From Acidobacteriaceae bacterium (GTDB taxonomy: Bacteria; Acidobacteriota; Terriglobia; Terriglobales; SbA1): a stretch of DNA of 5,412 bases. The position numbers and the translations under genes are program-made. Positions 1 through 5,412 of this stretch are shown one piece after another. Positions within the stretch are counted from its first letter, which is position 1, and the number at the start of each line of letters is the position of its first letter. The stretch covers positions 1 through 5,412 of the forward strand of contig JAFAGX010000186.1 of NCBI GenBank assembly GCA_019237515.1. Direction: 5' to 3'. The notes under the pieces are model-generated. The model did no database searches, was not told the DNA's origin, and saw only the letters and a program-made list of their open reading frames with translations.

Positions 1-170
1 ACCCCACTCTTTTGTACGACACCGCTCACCTCCCTAAGCTGAGTGCAATACGAGATTTACTTGTGGACGGAACCAATCACACCGCGATGGACTTACCCCA
101 CCAGGTTGCAAAGCATAACTACCATGCGGAATGGAGTCAAGCTGCACCTGTAAAATTCCTGCCACTTTGA
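1..170 (+). CDS. C-terminal end of an unrecognised protein (5' truncated by window edge)
   Basis: An open frame enters at the left edge (first full codon at 3) and runs 55 codons to a TGA at 168-170. The peptide begins PTLLYDTAHLPKLSAIRDLL, continues through DGTNHTAMDLPHQ and ends HAEWSQAAPVKFLPL. It reads like a real protein: varied composition, no low-complexity sequence, and a stop just 32 bp before the stop of the convergent glucosidase gene. It contains an internal ATG, but nothing suggests translation starts there, so I treat it as the tail of a longer gene. The histidine-rich segment (NHTA, PHQ, KHNYH) could belong to an enzyme, but I do not recognise the family and assign no function. 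No signal peptide or membrane segment can be judged from this fragment. The frame is fairly convincing; the identity is unknown. Confidence 0.55.
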   Translation, partial: PTLLYDTAHLPKLSAIRDLLVDGTNHTAMDLPHQVAKHNYHAEWSQAAPVKFLPL

Positions 171-202
171 AGCAGAAGGTTAACGCCTATAGTCTGAGAT
201 GC

Positions 203-2959
203 CTACCCGGTTGCGGGTTGCCGCCATTCATGGATTAGATTGGCGACAATACTGGTCCACCCGGTCTGATGACTTGCACCGAGCCCGGCTCCGGTATCTC
301 CGTGAAAATACTCATTGAACAGGAGATAATCACGCCAGTGGGGATCTTCCTGAAATTTCCGGTAGGTTCCAAAGCAGGGACGTTGGCCATTTGCGTTCCT
401 GCGAAAAATTCCGATCAGGCGATCCGCAAGCTCAGCTGCTATCCCGAGAGGTGTCACAAGGTCTCCGTCACTTCCTTTTGTGCTCACCGCAAACTCGGGG
501 CCCAGGGCGTGGCTGAATTTCACCAAAGTGCGAATCAGCAAATAGTTGGTGGGAAGCCAAACCGGGCCTCGCCAATTCGAGTTCCCCCCCTTGATTCGCA
601 CGGCCGATTCGCCAGGCTCGTACCCCACACTTTCGCCTCCGAAACCGAACGGGTGTTGCTCATGGTACCTGGAAATGCTGCGGACTCCGTGCGCGGACAG
701 GAACTCTTCCGGATTCCAAACGTATTCCAGCACGCGGGCAAATTGACGGGAATCGGCGATCGAGAGAACGTAACGCTGCCCCTTAACCGAGTAGCAGGCA
801 TGGCCCACCAGGTCGGGGCGATTTTTGATGAACCACTCTACGTTGCCAAGAAATTCTGGATGAGGATCTAGGTCTTCGCGATTGAGAACTTCGACAGCGT
901 ACAGCGGAATTAATCCAACCATGGAGCGGAGGCGGAATTTCCTGAAGTTCCCATCGGGCAAGCGAAGGACATCGTAGAAAAAGCCGTCCTGTTCGTCCCA
1001 CAGTTGATAATCTCGACCGCCCATTTTTTTCATGGCGGCGCCGATATAAATGAAATGCTCGAAGAACTTAGTCGCGAGCAGTTCATATGCACGGTCCGTA
1101 TTGGCCAGTTCAAGGCAGGCGCGCATCATGTAGAGACAGAAAAAACCCATCCATCCGGTGCCATCCGATTGCTCGAGTACGGCGCCGCCCGCGAATTTCT
1201 CGCTCCGGTCTACGACCGTGATGTTGTCCATCCCGAGAAATCCGCCTTCAAAAACATTGTTGCCGGTACTATCGACCCGGTTCACCCACCAGGCGAAGTT
1301 CATGAGCAATTTGTGGAGGCACTTTTCGAGGAAGGCGCGGTCGCCTTTGCCAGTTGCAACTTTTTCGTTCTGGTATACCCGCCAGGTGGCCCACGCATGA
1401 ACCGGCGGATTGAGATCGGAAAATTCCCATTCGTACGCGGGGATCTGCCCGTTGGGGTGCTGAAACTGCTCGAAGAGCAAAGCCAAAAGATTTTCCTTCG
1501 CGAATTCGGGATCGATCAGCGACAGCGTCGTGCACTGAAATGCCAGATCCCATGCTGCGAACCATGGGAACTCCCATTTGTCGGGCATGGTGAGCACACG
1601 CATGGAGTTCAAATGACGCCAATGAACATTGCGAATCCTTTTGTGTACCTCAGGGGGTGGAATGCTGTCACCCTCCAGCCACCGATTTACATCGAAAAGA
1701 TAGATTTGCTTGGTCCATAACAGGCCGGCAAATGCCCGGCGCTGGATCATTCTCTCTTCCGCGGTGGCGTTCGGGGGGTGAATAAACTCATAGAACTCAT
1801 CTGCATCTTTTTTTCGCTCCTCAATCACTTTATCTACATCGCGAAGCGGATCGGCGTTTTCCTGCTCCGTCAATCGCAAGCGGAAAATGACCGAACCTTT
1901 GGCTGGAATCTCGGACTTGTAATGCACGCACGATTTTGTGCCCGACTGCTCCGGATTCACGCAGCGCTCACCCGCAATGATGTATCGATGAAAAGCGTCC
2001 TTCACGTAGGGAGAGCAGTTGAGCGCAGATGGACCGTACAGTAATGACGCGTTCGTCTCATTATCAGTAAAGAGCAGTTCACCCCCGCTCTGGGCGTAGA
2101 GACATCTGCGCCCGAGCGCATACTGCAGCTGAATATTCTGGAGAGGCTTGGCGCTGGAGTCATCAGCGACTAACGTGTCAAAATCTTTCCCATTGTCTCC
2201 GGGCTCGATTATCGGCTCGCCGCTCCGAGGGTGCGTCCAGGCCCAGGTGTTACGGAACCAGAGGTGCGGCAGAACATGAAGTTCAGCGGCATCCGGGCCA
2301 CGATTGAAGGCCTCGATCCGGATGCAGATGTCTTCGGGAGATTTCTTCGCGTACTCAATGAAGATGTCGAAATAGCGATCCTCGTCGAAAATCCCAGTAT
2401 CCAGAAGTTCGAATTCGGGCTGGCCCGCTCGTCTCTGGTTCTCCTCGATAAGCCGTCGATAGGGAAACTCACCTTGCGGGTATTTGTAGAGCATGCGCAT
2501 GTAGCTGTGGGTTGGCGTGTTGTCCAGGTGAAACCAGTAGTCCTTAACGTCCTCACCATGGTTTCCTTCACCTGGAGTAAGTCCGAACATGCGTTCTTTG
2601 AGGATAGGATCGCGGCCATTCCAAAAAGCGAGAGCGAATACGAGCAATTGATAGCGGTCACAGATTCCTGCAATGCCATCTTCGCCCCAGCGATAGACCT
2701 TGCTCCGGGCTTGCTCGTGCGTGCAAGAATGCCAGGCATCTCCGTCGGCGCTGTAATCCTCGCGCACGCCTCCCCAGGATCGATCGCTGACGTAAGGCCC
2801 CCATTTGCGCCACGGCGACTCAGCACCGACGTGGGCTTCAGCTAGCCGGGAATGTTCTTGCGAACGCGGCGCGGGCGTCGCTTGGCGTGGCTGCGCAATT
2901 CGCTGCTTACGATCGGCCAATGGTCCTCCCCAAGACCAGTGAACAGCCGAGACTGTCAT
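203..2959 (-). CDS. MGH1-like / GH63-type glycoside hydrolase (annotated as 'glucosidase')
   Basis: This 918-residue protein matches the bacterial 'glucosidase' family related to GH63 and mannosylglycerate hydrolase, inverting enzymes with an (alpha/alpha)6-barrel. Typical family motifs run in order: [19 protein letters not shown] (53-71), [11 protein letters not shown] (89-99), [16 protein letters not shown] (113-128), [16 protein letters not shown] (131-146), PTHSYM (149-154), [16 protein letters not shown] (183-198), [10 protein letters not shown] (232-241), AAWDLAFQ (468-475), [18 protein letters not shown] (791-808) and [20 protein letters not shown] (882-901). By analogy with GH63 enzymes, Asp471 is the probable general acid and Glu883 a candidate base; both are inferences. 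The N-terminal half (about 50-390) is the beta-rich domain and about 400-910 the barrel. It has no signal peptide or membrane segment, so it is probably cytoplasmic. The natural substrate is unknown; an alpha-glucoside or mannoside is likely. The ATG at 2959 lacks a Shine-Dalgarno sequence; a TTG at 2920 (905 residues) has one. Family similarity begins only near residue 36, so either start is possible. The stop is TAG. Confidence 0.9.
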   Translation of the reverse strand: MTVSAVHWSWGGPLADRKQRIAQPRQATPAPRSQEHSRLAEAHVGAESPWRKWGPYVSDRSWGGVREDYSADGDAWHSCTHEQARSKVYRWGEDGIAGICDRYQLLVFALAFWNGRDPILKERMFGLTPGEGNHGEDVKDYWFHLDNTPTHSYMRMLYKYPQGEFPYRRLIEENQRRAGQPEFELLDTGIFDEDRYFDIFIEYAKKSPEDICIRIEAFNRGPDAAELHVLPHLWFRNTWAWTHPRSGEPIIEPGDNGKDFDTLVADDSSAKPLQNIQLQYALGRRCLYAQSGGELLFTDNETNASLLYGPSALNCSPYVKDAFHRYIIAGERCVNPEQSGTKSCVHYKSEIPAKGSVIFRLRLTEQENADPLRDVDKVIEERKKDADEFYEFIHPPNATAEERMIQRRAFAGLLWTKQIYLFDVNRWLEGDSIPPPEVHKRIRNVHWRHLNSMRVLTMPDKWEFPWFAAWDLAFQCTTLSLIDPEFAKENLLALLFEQFQHPNGQIPAYEWEFSDLNPPVHAWATWRVYQNEKVATGKGDRAFLEKCLHKLLMNFAWWVNRVDSTGNNVFEGGFLGMDNITVVDRSEKFAGGAVLEQSDGTGWMGFFCLYMMRACLELANTDRAYELLATKFFEHFIYIGAAMKKMGGRDYQLWDEQDGFFYDVLRLPDGNFRKFRLRSMVGLIPLYAVEVLNREDLDPHPEFLGNVEWFIKNRPDLVGHACYSVKGQRYVLSIADSRQFARVLEYVWNPEEFLSAHGVRSISRYHEQHPFGFGGESVGYEPGESAVRIKGGNSNWRGPVWLPTNYLLIRTLVKFSHALGPEFAVSTKGSDGDLVTPLGIAAELADRLIGIFRRNANGQRPCFGTYRKFQEDPHWRDYLLFNEYFHGDTGAGLGASHQTGWTSIVANLIHEWRQPATG
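2918..2931 (-). promoter_or_regulatory. Ribosome binding site with alternative TTG start of the glucosidase
   Basis: On the minus strand the bases read GGGGAGG, then ACCA, then TTG, the codon for Leu14 in the long version. The spacing is 4 nt, slightly short but usable. The upstream ATG at 2957-2959 is preceded by GTAGCTCCTG, which has no purine-rich ribosome binding site. An in-frame TAG at 2966-2968 rules out any earlier start. The 13 residues between the two starts are not part of the recognisable family sequence. The same GGAGG also encodes Gly11-Gly12 of the long form, so it could be coincidental. Confidence 0.4.
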
Positions 2960-2974
2960 CAGGAGCTACAAGGG

Positions 2975-2995
2975 TCGAAATTGTACTCGAAATTG
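2975..2995. repeat. Tandem 9-bp direct repeat in the divergent intergenic region
   Basis: TCGAAATTG occurs at 2975-2983 and again at 2987-2995, separated by TAC (period 12 bp). It lies 16 bp upstream of the glucosidase ATG and overlaps its possible -10 box. Paired direct repeats about one helical turn apart can be half-sites for a regulator. With only two copies and no known consensus, this role is inference. Confidence 0.4.
2980..2985 (-). promoter_or_regulatory. Possible -10 box for the glucosidase gene
   Basis: The minus strand reads TACAAT, one base from the sigma-70 consensus TATAAT. A transcript would begin near 2973, leaving a leader of about 14 nt before the ATG at 2959 or about 53 nt before the TTG at 2920. 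No good -35 box lies 16-18 bp upstream; the nearest TTGATG is 23 bp away, too far. The box lies inside the 9-bp direct repeat, so an activator-dependent promoter is conceivable. It is weak on sequence alone. Confidence 0.2.
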
Positions 2996-3045
2996 CTTAA
3001 CCCGAGCGCATCAAGTTCGGTGCTGGGCGGTTCTTCCGTGCCGTC

Positions 3046-3074
3046 GGCAACAAAAAATGTGGTTCGCAGTTGCC
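3046..3074. repeat. Short inverted repeat GGCAAC / GTTGCC in the divergent region
   Basis: GGCAAC at 3046-3051 is the exact reverse complement of GTTGCC at 3069-3074, with 17 bp between. The second arm immediately follows the proposed -35 box of the lipoprotein promoter, and an A6 tract (3052-3057) lies between the arms. This could be an operator with half-sites on one face of the helix. Six-base arms arise easily by chance, so confidence is low. Confidence 0.2.
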
Positions 3075-3091
3075 AAAGTTAATGCAATAAT
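3063..3091 (+). promoter_or_regulatory. Candidate promoter of the lipoprotein gene
   Basis: TTCGCA at 3063-3068 (a moderate -35) is followed after 17 bp by AATAAT at 3086-3091 (5 of 6 to TATAAT). A TGC directly before it forms an extended -10 element, TGCAATAAT. The local AT-rich stretch stands out from the surrounding GC-rich DNA. Transcription would begin near 3098, giving a leader of about 68 nt before the ATG at 3166. An overlapping TAATAT at 3088-3093 is an alternative -10. Confidence 0.35.
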
Positions 3092-3154
3092 ATTTCGCTT
3101 TCGGGGCCCTCCGCCGCAAGTAGGCTTGGAGGATGGAACCCCTGACAACCCCTT

Positions 3155-3168
3155 GGAGAAAGGGCATG
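3155..3168 (+). promoter_or_regulatory. Ribosome binding site that decides the lipoprotein start
   Basis: GGAG at 3155-3158 lies 7 nt before the ATG at 3166, a good spacing. The AAAGGG that follows would also serve the ATG at 3172. The longest frame starts at an ATG at 3133, but there GGAGG touches the start codon with no spacer, which is unsuitable for initiation. Starting at 3166 also puts a basic n-region and hydrophobic core at the protein's N-terminus, as expected for a signal peptide. Confidence 0.5.
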
Positions 3169-3240
3169 ACGATGCGTTTGCTGAAGACAACCGCGAGGAT
3201 GGCCGCTGCCGTGGCCCTCACTACAATTTGCATAAATTGC
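3166..3240 (+). other. Lipoprotein signal peptide with an atypical lipobox
   Basis: Residues 1-25 have a basic n-region (MTMRLLKTTAR), a hydrophobic core (MAAAVALTTI) and the cleavage region CIN-C, with Cys25 followed by GGGSSTS. The Gly/Ser-rich tether after the cysteine is typical of lipoproteins. However, -1 is Asn instead of Gly/Ala/Ser and -3 is Cys instead of Leu/Val/Ile, so signal peptidase II processing is plausible but not certain. Another reading is a simple exported protein cleaved elsewhere. Confidence 0.55.
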
Positions 3241-4716
3241 GGTGGGGGGAGTAGCACTTCCGTGAAGAGCGAACCGTCGGCTACTGGCACTGCGCCGACC
3301 CTTTCAGCTGCGGACGTGCAAAGCGTCATCCAGAATGCCGCCGCATCGGTTTCAGACGCACTGGTTATTGCCGTCGTGGATAGAGCAGGGCGGATTTTGG
3401 GAGTATTTCAGAAGCCCGGCGCCCCAGCTACTGCGATCGGAAACTTCCGTAGGGTAGTGAACTCGAATGACCTTGCGGTTTCGCTCGCTCGTACCGCCGC
3501 ATATTTCAGTGATGATGGCGCTCCCTTGTCTTCCCGCACGGTGCGGTTCCTTAGTGGGGTTCATTTTCCGCCGGGCATCCCGGACAAGTCGAGCGGTGGG
3601 CTTTATGGTGTGGAAAACACGAATCATGGCTGCCCGTTGAATGTGAACTTTGCTCCAGGTAAAGCCGTTCCGCCGTCGCGCTCGGTGGATGGCACGACGG
3701 TTGGGCTCGGCATAACCACCGGAAAAGTTGATGTCGAAGATAGCGATCCGACCGCGGTGAATCCGGGCGGAGTGCCAATTTTTAAGGATGGAGCCGACGT
3801 GGGCGGAGTCGGGGTGGTCGGGTCGACCCCCGAAATCTCGGAGTTTGCCGCTTTCAGCGGAATTGCAGGCGCCGGATTTGTTCCCAACTTGCCCCCTCCC
3901 GGTGCGGTTTTCGTGGATGGAATCGAGCTGCCATTTGTCTTACAGACCACCCGCCCCGCAGGCGTTTCGGCTGGAACCGCAACTGGTACTTACATTGTTG
4001 GACCGGTCGCAAGCCCAGGAGATGCCCCGGAAGGCTTCATCGTATCGCCAGCGGCAGGTCCGGTAGGCGGCTTAAGCGTCGCAGACGTGAACACCATCGT
4101 TACCAATGCCATCAATACGGCCAACCAGACTCGCGCCAATATTCGAGTTCCGACCGGCCAAACCGCCAGCCTGATCATTACGGTCGCTGATTTGGACGGA
4201 ACCATTCTTGCGATTTATCGCATGCACGATTCACTGTTCGACGCGTTGGATGTCACGGTCGCCAAGGCGCGGAACGCCGTCTATTTCTCGAGTGCGCAAG
4301 TTAATCCTGCTGATTTGCCGGAGGTTCCGGCGGGAACCGCAATCACTTCTCGCGCTATTGGGTTCGGAGCGCAACCATTTTTCCCGTCTGGCATTGATGG
4401 GTCAGGCCCGGGACCATTCTTCCAGCTTTATGCGAATTCGGTGAATAACCCCAATCCGTGCGCTCAGGGATCGCAACCGGCAAATGCCAATCAAAATGGC
4501 ATCATCTTCTTTCCGGGCAGCGTACCCTTATATCGCAACGGGAAGCTGGTCGGAGGTTTGGGCGCAAGCGGAGATGGCCTGGACCAGGACGACTATGTCG
4601 CTGCCGGTGGTAGCAAGGGTTTTGAAGCTCCGGCAGGAATTCGGTCTGATCAGATCGTCATTAGAAATATACGATTGCCGTGGTTAAAGTATCCGCGCAA
4701 TCCCACTCAGCCATGA
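3166..4716 (+). CDS. Predicted lipoprotein with two tandem GlcG/HbpS (DUF336) domains
   Basis: From the ATG at 3166 the protein has 516 residues (527 from the ATG at 3133). A lipoprotein-type signal peptide ends at Cys25 (CGGGSS). Two related domains follow, about 46-258 and 303-507, each with the GlcG/HbpS (PF03928) pattern. These are an LSxADV opening helix (46, 303), a VxDxxGxIL strand pair (AVVDRAGRILGVF; TVADLDGTILAIY), a helix ending in A(A/V)YFS, and the strand signature PGxVPLYRNGKLVGGLG (PGGVPIFKDG at 200; PGSVPLYRNG at 450). Both share an insertion and a closing strand (VFVDGIELPFV; IVIRNIRLPWL). Members of this family include the Streptomyces heme-binding, redox-sensing HbpS and GlcG of the glycolate operon. 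Heme binding here is inferred; no axial ligand can be assigned. The likely location is membrane-anchored and facing the periplasm or exterior. The gene has its own candidate promoter and converges with the downstream cytochrome gene. Confidence 0.85.
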   Translation: MTMRLLKTTARMAAAVALTTICINCGGGSSTSVKSEPSATGTAPTLSAADVQSVIQNAAASVSDALVIAVVDRAGRILGVFQKPGAPATAIGNFRRVVNSNDLAVSLARTAAYFSDDGAPLSSRTVRFLSGVHFPPGIPDKSSGGLYGVENTNHGCPLNVNFAPGKAVPPSRSVDGTTVGLGITTGKVDVEDSDPTAVNPGGVPIFKDGADVGGVGVVGSTPEISEFAAFSGIAGAGFVPNLPPPGAVFVDGIELPFVLQTTRPAGVSAGTATGTYIVGPVASPGDAPEGFIVSPAAGPVGGLSVADVNTIVTNAINTANQTRANIRVPTGQTASLIITVADLDGTILAIYRMHDSLFDALDVTVAKARNAVYFSSAQVNPADLPEVPAGTAITSRAIGFGAQPFFPSGIDGSGPGPFFQLYANSVNNPNPCAQGSQPANANQNGIIFFPGSVPLYRNGKLVGGLGASGDGLDQDDYVAAGGSKGFEAPAGIRSDQIVIRNIRLPWLKYPRNPTQP

Positions 4717-4740
4717 GCGACGGCGGCCAGGGAAGCACAA

Positions 4741-5412
4741 TCACCTTCCAGCCGGGAGCAGTGCTTTGACCTTCTGCAACTGTGCCGCATAATTGGGCGC
4801 ATTGTAGAGAGAGGGATTCTGCAACAGATCGAAGAGTCGATTGATTGCTGCCCGCAGTTCCGCCTGATTGTCAACCTTCTCGTTCTTCTGATAAGCCAGA
4901 CTAATTGCGTCGATCGCCATAGCGGCCTGCTCAGCCGAACGCTCGCCCTGTTCGGAGATGGGAGTCGCATCAGAAGCAATCGCCTGCATTACCCGGGCGC
5001 TTAAATCGCGATCGTATTTCTGGCTTCGAAGCTGCTGCGCAACTTGATCGGCAGCGGAAGCAGCCTGCTTGGCGGCAGAGGCGATCTGGTTTCGATCCGC
5101 GAACGTGCCCATCAGGGACGCGACTCTTTCCAGCTGCGCATTGAATTGTTGCCCATGGTCCGAGCTTACCTGCTCAACCAAGTGACGGAAGACCATAAAG
5201 CGCGACGCATTCCATGAGGGTACTCCAGGATTCCGTCCGGGATAGCCATCAGCCTGTCGCCAGCTGTCTTGGGGCGCTGTCAAATTGTGATGGCACGCGA
5301 AACAGTCCAGTTCCGCAAACTCTGGCCAAGGTCCATTGGTGGCGCTGCGACTTAGCCGATTGAGAACCTCCCGCAACTGCACGGCTTGGCCGATTCCCCA
5401 TTCCTGCACACC
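4741..5412 (-). CDS. C-terminal part of a (probably multiheme) c-type cytochrome, 5' truncated
   Basis: The frame stays open through the right edge and ends at a TGA (4741-4743), giving 223 visible codons. A GTG at 5407-5409 is the first possible start codon, but it has no upstream sequence to support it. The peptide starts directly in conserved-looking sequence (QEWGIGQAVQLREVLNRLS), so it is almost certainly a fragment. One heme c attachment motif, CFACH, lies in LDCFACHHNLT about 38 residues from the edge. Next comes a GYPGRNPGVPSWNASRF segment, then about 150 residues of Ala/Gln/Glu-rich, strongly helical sequence without further cysteine, ending LQKVKALLPAGR. In cytochrome c-554-like multiheme proteins the other CXXCH sites lie upstream, here outside the window. 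It would act after export across the cytoplasmic membrane, in electron transfer. The number of hemes and the partner are unknown. Confidence 0.75.
   Translation of the reverse strand, partial: GVQEWGIGQAVQLREVLNRLSRSATNGPWPEFAELDCFACHHNLTAPQDSWRQADGYPGRNPGVPSWNASRFMVFRHLVEQVSSDHGQQFNAQLERVASLMGTFADRNQIASAAKQAASAADQVAQQLRSQKYDRDLSARVMQAIASDATPISEQGERSAEQAAMAIDAISLAYQKNEKVDNQAELRAAINRLFDLLQNPSLYNAPNYAAQLQKVKALLPAGR
5290..5304 (-). other. CXXCH heme c attachment site (CFACH)
   Basis: The minus strand encodes Cys-Phe-Ala-Cys-His followed by a second His and Asn. The two cysteines form the thioethers to heme and the first His is the proximal ligand. It is the only CXXCH in the visible part of the protein. 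Confidence 0.75.

Noticed and set aside
205..218. Hairpin ACCCG-GTTG-CGGGT as a terminator between the convergent genes
   Set aside because: The stem is only 5 bp, it overlaps the last glucosidase codons and its stop, and no T-tract follows on either strand.
1019..1030. Poly-T stretch as a terminator signal inside the glucosidase
   Set aside because: It encodes Met-Lys-Lys-Met in the glucosidase frame and has no GC-rich hairpin beside it.
1004..1720. A 238-codon plus-strand open frame antisense to the glucosidase
   Set aside because: It lies wholly within the well-supported glucosidase gene on the opposite strand and resembles no protein family I know. Long antisense frames are common opposite GC-biased codons. 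The plus-strand frames at 269-871 and 2231-2845 fail for the same reason.
2209..2826. A 205-codon minus-strand frame overlapping the glucosidase in another frame
   Set aside because: The overlapping glucosidase frame contains the family motifs ([26 protein letters not shown]). The alternative reading is Ser/Arg-rich with no recognisable domain, so it is a shadow.
3070..3093. TTGCCA ... TAATAT as a promoter
   Set aside because: The spacer is only 12 bp, too short for sigma-70. The TTCGCA/AATAAT pair with 17 bp fits better.
3133..3165. Upstream ATG extending the lipoprotein by 11 residues
   Set aside because: GGAGG abuts this ATG with no spacer, and the extension (MEPLTTPWRKG) would precede the signal peptide. 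The ATG at 3166 has a better-spaced ribosome binding site.
4733..4766. Inverted repeat AAGCAC / GTGCTT near the convergent ends of the lipoprotein and cytochrome genes
   Set aside because: The arms are 6 bp with a 22-nt loop and no T-run, which is too weak to call a terminator.

Overview
The window looks like ordinary chromosomal DNA of moderate GC content from a Gram-negative-type bacterium. Acidobacteriota is my best guess. It rests on protein style: a long cytoplasmic MGH1-like 'glucosidase', a Cys-Gly-Gly-Gly-Ser lipoprotein, and a cytochrome with a CFACHH heme site. The DNA itself carries no taxonomic marker, so this is inference. I see no tRNA, rRNA, CRISPR array, insertion sequence or phage gene.

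Layout from left to right: (1) the last 55 codons of an unrecognised plus-strand gene, ending at 170; (2) a large minus-strand gene, 203-2959, for an MGH1-like/GH63-type glycoside hydrolase that converges on it across 32 bp; (3) a divergent intergenic region, about 2960-3165, with candidate promoters on both strands and a small tandem repeat; (4) a plus-strand gene, about 3166-4716, for a predicted lipoprotein with two tandem GlcG/HbpS (DUF336) domains; (5) the 3' part of a minus-strand c-type cytochrome gene, 4741 to the right edge, converging on the lipoprotein gene across 24 bp.

No two complete genes share an operon here. The glucosidase and the lipoprotein are divergent and could share control. 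The lipoprotein belongs to a family with known heme binders, and its convergent neighbour is a heme protein, which weakly suggests an extracytoplasmic heme or redox theme. The feature most worth following up is the internal duplication of the lipoprotein. Both halves carry the same unusual insertion and a cysteine in a corresponding loop, which suggests a distinct two-domain HbpS-like architecture. I see nothing resembling a wholly new defence or mobile system.
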